Assembly (NCBI RefSeq): GCF_000759475.1
Contig: NZ_CP009454.1
Span: forward strand, 1,240,001-1,304,000
Direction of reading: 5' to 3'
Source: Pantoea rwandensis
Lineage (GTDB): Bacteria > Pseudomonadota > Gammaproteobacteria > Enterobacterales > Enterobacteriaceae
DNA: 64,000 nt
Below are positions 1 to 7,046 of this stretch, piece after piece (the stretch's first letter is position 1; each line of letters starts with the position of its first letter). The translations under genes were made by a program, and so were the position numbers. The notes beneath the pieces were generated by a model that did no database searches, was not told where the DNA came from, and saw only the letters and a program-made list of their open reading frames with translations.

Positions 1-63
1 ATCGCCTTTGTTAACTTCCAGACGCGCGTGGCGGCTGGCTTACGTTTGATGAGGTCCGCATGA
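1..63 (+). CDS. CMD-domain protein, 3' fragment
   Basis: Only the last 20 codons are inside the window, ending in TGA at 61-63. The readable tail contains AFVNFQTRVAAGLRLM, which resembles the C-terminal end of carboxymuconolactone-decarboxylase (CMD) domain proteins of the Avi_7170 type. The stop overlaps the ATG of the next gene (ATGA at 60-63), so the two are translationally coupled. In genomes where I remember this arrangement, such a CMD protein is paired with an AhpD-like peroxidase-domain protein and an ABC transporter, which is exactly what follows. Family assignment from so short a tail is tentative; that it is a real coding end is fairly safe because of the overlap and the context. 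Confidence 0.6.
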   Translation: MAFVNFQTRVAAGLRLMRSA

Positions 64-626
64 TTCCGTCGGTAAATCTCAAGCCGCTGCACTGGCATCC
101 GTACATCACGCCAGTCGATGTAGAACAGGCGACACCGGCGCAGCTGGATGCGATGAAAGTCACGCCGTCCAACAAGAAGATCTCCGAGTACGTGCGCACG
201 CTGGTGCACGATCCCGAGAGTTACACCGCACGTACCGGGCTGTTCAACGCCATTATGTATGTCGAAGGTGGCCTCGATCGCGCCGATCGTGAGCTGGGCG
301 CGCTGGGGGCTTCGATCGTCAACGGCTGCCGTTATTGCGCGGTGGTGCATGCGCGCCGTCATGCACAGCTGGCCGACAGTGACGCCGTGGTCAGTGCCAT
401 CTATTTTGATAGAGCGAATGTATTAGGTGAACGCGATGCGGCGATCTATCGCTTTGCTCGCCGTTTATCGGTTACGCCTTCTGAGGCCACACCGGAAGAT
501 GTGGCGGCACTGCGTGCCGTCGGCATGAACGATCAGGAGATTATCGATCTGATCCACGCCATCGCCATTTTCGGCTGGGCCAACCGTCTGATGCATGTGC
601 TCGGCCATGCTGACCTGAACAAATAA
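60..626 (+). CDS. AhpD-like alkylhydroperoxidase domain protein
   Basis: This 188-residue protein belongs to the AhpD/CMD superfamily. The redox signature CX2CX3H is visible as C90, C93 and H97 in NGCRYCAVVHARRH, the arrangement used by AhpD for peroxide reduction and proton relay. No signal peptide is seen, so it should be cytoplasmic. It starts with ATG overlapping the stop of the preceding CMD gene and ends 12 bases before an ABC transporter ATPase, so it is part of one operon reaching to about 3690. The pairing suggests a small redox or decarboxylation step on a compound imported by the transporter; substrate unknown. It most resembles the Avi_7169-type peroxidase-related family. Confidence 0.8.
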   Translation: MIPSVNLKPLHWHPYITPVDVEQATPAQLDAMKVTPSNKKISEYVRTLVHDPESYTARTGLFNAIMYVEGGLDRADRELGALGASIVNGCRYCAVVHARRHAQLADSDAVVSAIYFDRANVLGERDAAIYRFARRLSVTPSEATPEDVAALRAVGMNDQEIIDLIHAIAIFGWANRLMHVLGHADLNK

Positions 627-638
627 GGGCTGCACCGG

Positions 639-1376
639 ATGTTAGAACTCAACAATATTACGCTCTCTTACGGCAGCAATCCGATCCTGAAAGGGGTTGA
701 TCTGTCGGTAAAACGCGGCGATGTGGTATCGATCATCGGGCCAAGCGGCACCGGTAAAACCACGCTGCTGCGCTGCATCAACTATCTGGCGAAGCCATCA
801 GCCGGGACGATTCAGCTGGATCAGATCCGCATGGATTATCAGTCACCGGATAAAGCGGCGATCCAGGCGATCCGCTTGCGCACCGCCATGGTATTCCAGC
901 AGTTCAACGTATTCAAAAACATGACGGTGCTGGAAAACGTGATGGATCCGCTGATCGTCATCCAGCGTAAAACCAAACAGCAAGCGCGCGACATCGCCGT
1001 GCAGGAGCTGGAACGCGTGGGTCTGGGTACCAAGCTCGATCACTATCCGTCGCAACTCTCTGGCGGCCAGTTACAGCGTACCGGTATCGCCCGTGCTTTG
1101 GCGGTGCGTCCGGATGTGATGCTGTTTGATGAACCGACCTCATCGCTCGATCCTGAGCTGGTGGGTGAAGTGCTGAAAGTGATTAAAGACGTGGCGTCAT
1201 CCGGCATTACCTCGCTGCTGGTGACGCATGAGATGCAGTTCGCGAAAAGCATTTCGAATCGCATCGTGTTTATGGATCAGGGTGTCGTGGCCGCGCAGGG
1301 CAGTCCGGCAGAGATGTTTGATAACCCAACCCTGCCGCGCCTTGCACAGTTCCTCAGTTCAGAACGAGCATTCTAA
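639..1376 (+). CDS. Amino-acid-type ABC transporter ATPase
   Basis: A 245-residue ATP-binding subunit of the polar amino acid uptake (PAAT) class. Walker A is GPSGTGKTT (residues 34-42), the ABC signature is LSGGQLQR, and Walker B is VMLFDEP followed by the SSLDPELVGEVL switch region and an H-loop VTHEM. These features match GlnQ/HisP/ArtP-like subunits that energise import through a pair of inner-membrane permeases. It lies between the peroxidase-domain gene and the substrate-binding protein, both in the same direction with short gaps (12 and 20 bases), supporting a single import system with the two permeases downstream. The transported substrate cannot be read from the sequence. Confidence 0.9.
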   Translation: MLELNNITLSYGSNPILKGVDLSVKRGDVVSIIGPSGTGKTTLLRCINYLAKPSAGTIQLDQIRMDYQSPDKAAIQAIRLRTAMVFQQFNVFKNMTVLENVMDPLIVIQRKTKQQARDIAVQELERVGLGTKLDHYPSQLSGGQLQRTGIARALAVRPDVMLFDEPTSSLDPELVGEVLKVIKDVASSGITSLLVTHEMQFAKSISNRIVFMDQGVVAAQGSPAEMFDNPTLPRLAQFLSSERAF

Positions 1377-1396
1377 TAATTAAAGGAATCAAAGAC

Positions 1397-2212
1397 ATGC
1401 CTGCAATCAAAACCACATTACGTCGCCTGGCCGCGCCTGGCATCATCGCTTTAGCCCTGATCAGCGGTAACAGCTTTGCTGACGCGGTTCGCACCATCAA
1501 AATCGCCACCGCAGCGGAATCCAAACCGCTGTCATGGGGCGCGATCGGTCACGAACCTGAGGGTTACGAGCCGGACGTGCTCAAAGCCATCAACGCTAAA
1601 TTGCCACAGTACAAATTTGTGATGGAAGGCGCGGCGGATATCGCGCAGGAAACGGGCCTGGTGACCGGCAAGTACGACATGGCGACCGGCGGTTACTACA
1701 AAGCGCCAGCGCGCAGCAAACAGTTCCTGATCCCGGATGCACCGATCGGTGCCAGCCTGATGAAGATCTACAGCCGCAGCGACAGCAATATCAACGGCAT
1801 GAAGGATCTGGTCGGTAAGAATATCGTGCCGGTGACCGCAGGCGGCGGCGTGTATAAATTCGTCACTCAGTGGCAGCAGGATAACCCGAACGACAAAATC
1901 ACCATCAAAGCGTCCAGCGCGGGCGTGCCTTATCCGGATCGCCTGAAAGAAGTGCAGAACGGGAAGTACGATGCGCTGATCCTGCCTTCAAACCTCGGTG
2001 AGCAGACGGTGATTGACAACCAGAAACTGGCGATCAAAGCCAGTGAGCCAGTGGTGATTAACAACACCTATGTGCTGATCCACCGTTCTGCCGAAAACCA
2101 GGCCCTGAACGATGACGTGAATAAAGCGCTGAAAGAACTGAAAGATGACGGCACACTGGATAAGCTGGCGCAGAAGTGGTTCGGCGAAGAAGTCACTAAA
2201 TACATGAAGTAA
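1397..2212 (+). CDS. ABC transporter periplasmic substrate-binding protein
   Basis: 271 residues with a typical Sec signal peptide (basic start MPAIKTTLRRL, hydrophobic stretch IIALALISG, probable cleavage after NSFADA near residue 30). The mature part is a type-II periplasmic binding fold of the amino-acid family (SBP_bac_3), ending with GTLDKLAQKWFGEEV, a hallmark of this family. A good ribosome site (AAAGGAATC) precedes the ATG. It sits between the ATPase and two permeases, so it is the ligand-capturing part of this importer. A 64-base gap with a small GC-rich dyad around 2226-2246 separates it from the first permease, which could lower downstream expression relative to the binding protein. 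Confidence 0.88.
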   Translation: MPAIKTTLRRLAAPGIIALALISGNSFADAVRTIKIATAAESKPLSWGAIGHEPEGYEPDVLKAINAKLPQYKFVMEGAADIAQETGLVTGKYDMATGGYYKAPARSKQFLIPDAPIGASLMKIYSRSDSNINGMKDLVGKNIVPVTAGGGVYKFVTQWQQDNPNDKITIKASSAGVPYPDRLKEVQNGKYDALILPSNLGEQTVIDNQKLAIKASEPVVINNTYVLIHRSAENQALNDDVNKALKELKDDGTLDKLAQKWFGEEVTKYMK

Positions 2213-2276
2213 TAGATTCACTGCGCCCGGTGTTAAGCCGGGCGCATGCTGTCCTTTTTAGCAGGAGTGTTTCACC

Positions 2277-2981
2277 GTGAATCTATCCTCCATGATTCCA
2301 GAACTGCTGTCGGCGCTGCCACTGACGCTCGGCATCATGTTTGTCGCGATGATTGCCGGGTTCTTTCTGGCGCTGATCGCCACCGTTTTTCGCGTGCGCC
2401 GTATTCCCGTGATCAGCCAACTGGCCGATCTCTATGTTTCCTACGCGCGCAGCGTGCCGGTGGTTTTACAGCTGTTTGTCGCGTTTTACGGCATGCCGCT
2501 GATTACCGATAATTTTGGTTTTAGCGATTTCTTCACGGCCAACGTGGCGGCGATGATTGGCTTGAGCCTATACCATGGCGGCTATCTCTCTGAAGTGATG
2601 CGCCCAGCGTATCTGGCGGTGGAGCGCGGTCAGCACGATGCTACTGACAGCCTCGGCTACAGCTTCCGCCAGAAAATGCTGCGCGTGATTGGGCCGCAGG
2701 CGGTGCATTTTGCACTTCCGGGCTACGGCAATGCGATTATCTATCTGATTCACAACGTGGCGCTGGTGATGTACATCGGGGCGGCGGATGTGATGGCAAC
2801 CGCGCACCTGATCATGGAACGCGATTACAACCAGTATCAGTTCGGCACTTATCTGGTGCTGGCCGTGCTCTATTCACTGCTGTGCGGTGTGGCGTGGCTG
2901 GTGATCCGCTTCTTTGAACAACGCCATGCGAAGTACAGCTCGAAGTCTGCGCCGCGCGTGAAGTTCACTACCAGCGTCTGA
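2277..2981 (+). CDS. ABC transporter permease, PAAT type
   Basis: 234-residue inner-membrane permease of the His/Glu/Gln/Arg family. The start is a GTG preceded by AGCAGGAGTG. Several hydrophobic segments are visible (LPLTLGIMFVAMIAGFFLALI near the N-terminus, AAMIGLSLYHGGYLSE in the middle, LVLAVLYSLLCGVAWLVI near the end). The region GQHDATDSLGYS...VIGPQAVHFALPGYGN corresponds to the cytoplasmic EAA loop that contacts the ATPase. It is followed 16 bases later by a second permease of the same class, so the pair forms the heterodimeric channel of the importer. Confidence 0.87.
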   Translation: MNLSSMIPELLSALPLTLGIMFVAMIAGFFLALIATVFRVRRIPVISQLADLYVSYARSVPVVLQLFVAFYGMPLITDNFGFSDFFTANVAAMIGLSLYHGGYLSEVMRPAYLAVERGQHDATDSLGYSFRQKMLRVIGPQAVHFALPGYGNAIIYLIHNVALVMYIGAADVMATAHLIMERDYNQYQFGTYLVLAVLYSLLCGVAWLVIRFFEQRHAKYSSKSAPRVKFTTSV

Positions 2982-2997
2982 GAAGGGGAGACAAACC

Positions 2998-3690
2998 ATG
3001 TTTGATGCTGAGGTTTTGCTGCCGGACTTCTGGAGCATTCTCGATGCGGTACCGGTGACGCTGCTGATGGCGGTCACGGTGTTTATTTGTTCGACGCTAT
3101 TGGGCGGGCTGTTTGCCTTTATTGAGCATCGCCGCATTCCGCTGCTGCGCCAGTTGGTGATCACCTACAAAATCGCTTTCAAAGGCGTGCCAATGGTGGT
3201 GGTGATTTTCCTCGCCTATTACGGCTTGCCACCGGCGCTGCACTTTGTTGCCACGCTGTTTGGCGTCGAGGTGAATGCCCACTCACTGCCGAACTGGGTG
3301 ATCATCATTGTGGCGCTGAGTGCCTGTGTTGCGGCATTCCAGGCCGAAGTGTGGAAAGGTGCACTGAACTCGTTCGACAGCGGACAATCCGATGCGGCTT
3401 TATCGCTGGGCTACAGCGGCGGACAGCTGTTCCGTCGGGTGATGTTCCCACAGATTATTGTGGCGGCGATCCCCGATCTGGCGAATGCCTTTATGGTGAT
3501 CATGAAAGCCCTGTCGCTGGCGTTTGCCATCGAAGTGGTGGATATCTTTGCCCAGGCGCAGCTGACGGCGGCACTGAACTTCTACTACCTCGAAGCCTTC
3601 CTGATTGCAGTGGTGTTCTATATGGTGATTGCCTATGTGGTCACTAAGATCGCCGACAAGATCGAGGCGGCGCTGCGCGTGCGCACCTAG
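2998..3690 (+). CDS. ABC transporter permease, PAAT type
   Basis: 230 residues; second permease of the importer. Hydrophobic segments include TLLMAVTVFICSTLLGGLFAF and VVVIFLAYYGLPPAL, and the ATPase-docking loop reads GQSDAALSLGYSGGQLFRRVMFPQIIVAAIPDLAN, close to the equivalent loop of the preceding permease. The gene starts with ATG after AAGGGGAG and is the last of the operon; a strong factor-independent terminator follows about 20 bases later. Substrate unknown: the binding protein belongs to the amino-acid family, but the linked peroxidase-domain genes hint at a less usual, perhaps sulfur- or nitrogen-containing, compound. Confidence 0.87.
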   Translation: MFDAEVLLPDFWSILDAVPVTLLMAVTVFICSTLLGGLFAFIEHRRIPLLRQLVITYKIAFKGVPMVVVIFLAYYGLPPALHFVATLFGVEVNAHSLPNWVIIIVALSACVAAFQAEVWKGALNSFDSGQSDAALSLGYSGGQLFRRVMFPQIIVAAIPDLANAFMVIMKALSLAFAIEVVDIFAQAQLTAALNFYYLEAFLIAVVFYMVIAYVVTKIADKIEAALRVRT

Positions 3691-3712
3691 AGATTGCTCA
3701 GTGGTGATGAAA

Positions 3713-3743
3713 CGGCAGCCCAGTGTGGCTGCCGTTTTTTTTT
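3713..3743 (+). terminator. Rho-independent terminator of ABC operon
   Basis: Perfect 8-bp stem CGGCAGCC / GGCTGCCG (3713-3720 and 3727-3734) with a 6-base loop, followed by nine consecutive T (3735-3743). It lies 22 bases after the stop of the last permease. Confidence 0.9.
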
Positions 3744-3823
3744 GGCAAATTTGCGCGCGCTACCGGGCTTGCTGCTCTCTGATAGCGGCGCAATGCTTTG
3801 CGTTTCACAATGAACACTCCTTG

Positions 3824-3856
3824 CTTTCATTTTGCAAGTTACTTGCAAAATGAAAG
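3824..3856. promoter_or_regulatory. Perfect inverted repeat, likely HxlR operator
   Basis: Arms CTTTCATTTTGCAAG (3824-3838) and CTTGCAAAATGAAAG (3842-3856) are exact reverse complements separated by TTA. The site lies about 50 bases upstream of the HxlR-family gene that opens the efflux/fabF operon, in the usual place for an autoregulatory operator. The absence of a T tract and the central AT-rich core argue for a protein-binding site and against a terminator. Binding by the adjacent regulator is inference. Confidence 0.75.
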
Positions 3857-3868
3857 TCACTCTGCAAC

Positions 3869-3899
3869 AGTATTCCGCATCAGACCTTTGCGGAATACT
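3869..3899 (+). promoter_or_regulatory. Leader hairpin covering the SD of hxlR
   Basis: Arms AGTATTCCGCA (3869-3879) and TGCGGAATACT (3889-3899) pair perfectly across a 9-base loop. The right arm contains the only plausible Shine-Dalgarno (GCGGA, 3890-3894) for the ATG at 3904, so if the transcript starts upstream the hairpin would hide the ribosome site. It could instead be a second operator half-site pair. Confidence 0.55.
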
Positions 3900-3903
3900 T
3901 CCC

Positions 3904-4449
3904 ATGAAAAACGAACCGCTTTACCACATGCCTTGTCCTATCGCCCGCAGCCTGGGCCGCGTCGGCGATGGCTGGAGCATGCTGATCATGCGCGATGCAC
4001 TGGCTGGCTTCACCCGCTTTGATGAGTTCCAAAAAAGCAGCGGCGTGGCACCCAACATTCTGTCACGTCGCCTGAAAGAGCTGGTGGAAGACGGTTTGCT
4101 GGAAAAGGTGTGCTATAGCACCACGCCCGCTCGTTACGAATACCATCTCACCCCGGCCGGACGAGATTTTCGCGGTGTGATTCTGGCGCTGGCCGAGTGG
4201 GGCAGCAATCACTTCTCGCCGGAAGGACGTCAGATGCAGTTGGTGGAAACCGCCACGCAGCGCCCGGTGAAGCTGCAACTGGTCGATAGTGAAAATGGCC
4301 AACCGCTGACGCTCGACAAATACCAAATGGTGCCGGGTCCAGCGGCGGTGCCGATGATGCACTATCGCCATGATTATCTGCAGAAAAAACGTGCCGGCGA
4401 TACCACACAGAAATTCGCGCCGCCCGCGCTGTCAGAGAAGCAATCATGA
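3904..4449 (+). CDS. HxlR-family transcriptional regulator
   Basis: 181 residues from the ATG at 3904 (an upstream in-frame ATG at 3832 lies inside the operator and is unlikely). The winged-helix HxlR signature is clear: CPIARSLGRVGDGWSMLIMRDA, then FQKSSGVAPNILSRRLKELVEDGLLEKV and YEYHLTPAGRDF. HxlR proteins bind inverted repeats as dimers and often respond to small electrophiles or drugs. The stop overlaps the start of the EmrA-like gene (ATGA at 4446-4449), so regulator and pump are co-translated. It also has a C-terminal extension of about 60 residues beyond the usual ~110-residue HxlR core (MQLVETATQRPVKLQLVDSE...), which may be a ligand-sensing part, as in other longer family members. 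Confidence 0.88.
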   Translation: MKNEPLYHMPCPIARSLGRVGDGWSMLIMRDALAGFTRFDEFQKSSGVAPNILSRRLKELVEDGLLEKVCYSTTPARYEYHLTPAGRDFRGVILALAEWGSNHFSPEGRQMQLVETATQRPVKLQLVDSENGQPLTLDKYQMVPGPAAVPMMHYRHDYLQKKRAGDTTQKFAPPALSEKQS

Positions 4450-5486
4450 CGCTTACACGCAAAAAATCGGCACTGTTGCTGGCGCTGACGATCGGCGGTT
4501 TAGCGGCGGCAGGTTATGGCTATTACTGGTGGCACACCGCGCGCTTTATGCCTTCCACCGATGATGCCTATGTCGGCGCCGATATCAGTGCCATCTCGGC
4601 GAAAGTCTCCGGCTATATCCACGCGCTGGCGGTGCAGGATAACGCATGGGTGAAAAAGGGTGATCTGCTGGTACAACTGGATAACCGGGATTATCTGGCC
4701 GCGGTGGATCAGGCCGCAGGGGAAGTGGCGGCACAGCAAGCCGCGTTAAGCGACATTGCTGCTACGCGCCAGCTACAGCTCGCGACCATCGCCGGCACGC
4801 ACGCTTCTCTGCTGGCGGCGCAGGCAGTGACGCTGAAAACCACCTCAGATCAGCGCCGCTACAGTGCGCTGGCCAGTAGTTCAGCGGTCTCACAGCAAAT
4901 CCGCGATCATGCACAAGCGGACTACCATCAGGCGATGGCGGAAGAGAGCAAAACCCGTGCGGATAAAACCGTCGCCGAGCGTCAGTTGCAGGTGCTGGAT
5001 GCGCGTGATCAGCAGGCCAAAGCAGCTTTGACCCAGGCACAAGCGGGATTGGCGATGGCGAAGCTCAATCTCGAATACACCGAGATCCGCGCCCCTTTTG
5101 ATGGCGTAGTCGGCAATCGTCGTGCGTGGTCAGGTTCCTTTGTCAGCAGCGGTACACAATTGCTGTCGCTGGTGCCGGCGCAAGGGCTATGGATCGATGC
5201 CAACTTCAAAGAGAGCCAACTGGCCAATATGCGGCCCGGACAAACGGCGCATATCGTGGCGGACGTTTTACCCGGCCGTACCTTCGACGGCCATGTTGGC
5301 AGTTTGTCACCGGCCACCGGCTCGCGTTTTAGCATTCTCCCGGCGGAAAATGCCACCGGCAACTTCACCAAAATCGTCCAACGTGTGCCGGTGCGCATTG
5401 TGCTGGACGGTGATGCGGCAGTGCTCGGCCTGTTACGGCCGGGTCTTTCCGTCACGGTGACGGTGGATGAGAGAAGCGCGCGATGA
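4446..5486 (+). CDS. EmrA/HlyD-like efflux adaptor protein
   Basis: 346-residue membrane fusion protein. An N-terminal anchor (residues about 8-26, LLLALTIGGLAAAGYGYYWW) is followed by the biotinyl-lipoyl-like half domain (AKVSGYIHALAVQDNAWVKKGDLLVQLD), an alpha-helical hairpin rich in Ala and Gln (roughly residues 80-200), the second lipoyl half (NLEYTEIRAPFDGVVG) and a beta-barrel region. This is the architecture of EmrA, which links an inner-membrane DHA2 pump to an outer-membrane channel. The start overlaps the regulator stop and its stop overlaps the pump start (ATGA at 5483-5486). No outer-membrane factor is encoded here, so it probably uses a TolC supplied elsewhere. Confidence 0.9.
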   Translation: MTLTRKKSALLLALTIGGLAAAGYGYYWWHTARFMPSTDDAYVGADISAISAKVSGYIHALAVQDNAWVKKGDLLVQLDNRDYLAAVDQAAGEVAAQQAALSDIAATRQLQLATIAGTHASLLAAQAVTLKTTSDQRRYSALASSSAVSQQIRDHAQADYHQAMAEESKTRADKTVAERQLQVLDARDQQAKAALTQAQAGLAMAKLNLEYTEIRAPFDGVVGNRRAWSGSFVSSGTQLLSLVPAQGLWIDANFKESQLANMRPGQTAHIVADVLPGRTFDGHVGSLSPATGSRFSILPAENATGNFTKIVQRVPVRIVLDGDAAVLGLLRPGLSVTVTVDERSAR

Positions 5487-7036
5487 GCAGCGTCGCCGCG
5501 CTGCTGGCACCGGCGGAGATGCCGATCAGCAAAAAGGTCTTTGCTTTCGCCACGATGTGCATCGGCATGTTTATTGCCTTACTGGATATCCAGATTGTCT
5601 CCGCCTCGTTACGGGATATCGGTGGGGGGCTGTCGGCGGGCGATGATGAAACCGTGTGGGTGCAAACCAGCTATCTGATTGCGGAAATCATCATTATTCC
5701 GCTTTCCGGCTGGCTGGCGAGCGTGATGTCTACGCGCTGGCTGTTTGCCGTCTCCGCCTGTGGCTTCACGCTGATGAGTTTACTTTGTGCCTGGGCGTGG
5801 AACATCCAGAGCATGATCGCCTTCCGGGCGTTACAGGGATTGGCGGGCGGCTCGATGATCCCGTTGGTGTTCACCACGGCTTTTGCCTTTTTTCAGGGCA
5901 AGCAGCGAGTGATTGCGGCCGCCACAGTGGGGGCGTTGGCCTCATTAGCACCAACGCTGGGGCCGACGGTCGGTGGTTGGATCACCGATAACTTCAGCTG
6001 GCACTGGCTGTTTTATATCAACATCATCCCCGGCATTTATATTGCCATTGCGGTGCCGATCCTGGTGAAGATCGACAGCCCCAACCCTGACCTGCTGCGA
6101 GGAGCGGATTACTTCAGCATCCTGTTGCTGGCACTGTCGCTGGGCTGTCTGGAATACACGCTGGAAGAGGGGCCGCGCTGGGGCTGGTTTGACGATAGCA
6201 CCATCAGCACCACGGGCTGGATCGCCTTGGTGTGTGGCGTGCTGTTCGTTATCCGTACCCTGAATCACGCGAAGCCGATCATGGATCTACGCGCCCTGAA
6301 AGATCCGGGCTTTACCCTCGGCTGTTATTTCTCGTTTATGGCTGGCGTGGGGATCTTCGCCACCATCTATCTCACGCCGCTGTTTCTCAGCCAGGTGCGC
6401 GGCTTTAGTGCGCTGGAGATCGGTTTAGCGATCTTCTCTACCGGCATCTTTCAGATCCTGTCGATCCCGTTTTATGCCTGGCTGGCGAATCGCGTCGATC
6501 TGCGCATTTTGCTGGCGTTTGGCCTGATAAGTTTTGGCGTATCGATGTTTTTCTTTGTGCCGATCACCCATGACTGGGGGGCGAAAGAGCTGCTGTTCCC
6601 GCAGGCGTTTCGCGGCATGGCACAGCAGTTTGCCGTCGCGCCTACGGTGACGTTGACGCTCGGCAGCTTACCGCCCGCACGACTAAAATTAGCGTCAGGA
6701 CTGTTTAATCTGATGCGTAATCTCGGGGGTGCTATCGGCATTGCGCTGTGCGGCACCGTGTTAAATGACCGCACCAATCTGCACTTCAGCCGCCTGGCCG
6801 ATCACCTCAACAGCGCCAGTTTGTCCTTGGGCGACTATCTGCAATCGCGCACCGCAGCCCTGATTTTCAACGGACTCAGCCCGGATGCGGCGCACACGGC
6901 GGCGCTGCAATCGCTGGCTTCACTCACGTTGCGTGAGGCGCGCACCCAGGCCTTTTCGGACGCATTCTGGCTGATTATGGTCGGATTTTGTATCGCTGCG
7001 CTGCTGGTTCCTTTTATGAAAAAGCCCGCAGCTTAA
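5483..7036 (+). CDS. DHA2-family MFS multidrug exporter (EmrB-like)
   Basis: 517 residues with about 14 hydrophobic segments, the DHA2 topology. The first helix carries ALLDIQIVSASLRDIGGGL, equivalent to the LD-x-TIVNVALP motif of drug exporters, with the motif-C region in GPTVGGWITDNFSWHWLFYIN. It is the proton-driven pump partner of the preceding adaptor. In E. coli the EmrAB pump is known to contribute resistance to thiolactomycin, an inhibitor of FabB/FabF, which is notable because the next gene, 10 bases downstream, encodes a FabF-like enzyme. Specific substrate is unproven. Confidence 0.9.
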   Translation: MSSVAALLAPAEMPISKKVFAFATMCIGMFIALLDIQIVSASLRDIGGGLSAGDDETVWVQTSYLIAEIIIIPLSGWLASVMSTRWLFAVSACGFTLMSLLCAWAWNIQSMIAFRALQGLAGGSMIPLVFTTAFAFFQGKQRVIAAATVGALASLAPTLGPTVGGWITDNFSWHWLFYINIIPGIYIAIAVPILVKIDSPNPDLLRGADYFSILLLALSLGCLEYTLEEGPRWGWFDDSTISTTGWIALVCGVLFVIRTLNHAKPIMDLRALKDPGFTLGCYFSFMAGVGIFATIYLTPLFLSQVRGFSALEIGLAIFSTGIFQILSIPFYAWLANRVDLRILLAFGLISFGVSMFFFVPITHDWGAKELLFPQAFRGMAQQFAVAPTVTLTLGSLPPARLKLASGLFNLMRNLGGAIGIALCGTVLNDRTNLHFSRLADHLNSASLSLGDYLQSRTAALIFNGLSPDAAHTAALQSLASLTLREARTQAFSDAFWLIMVGFCIAALLVPFMKKPAA

Positions 7037-7046
7037 GGAGTTATCA

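Noticed and set aside
3832..3903. Upstream ATG for the HxlR gene
   Set aside because: It lies inside the 15-bp-arm operator and has no ribosome site; the start at 3904 gives the usual HxlR N-terminus.
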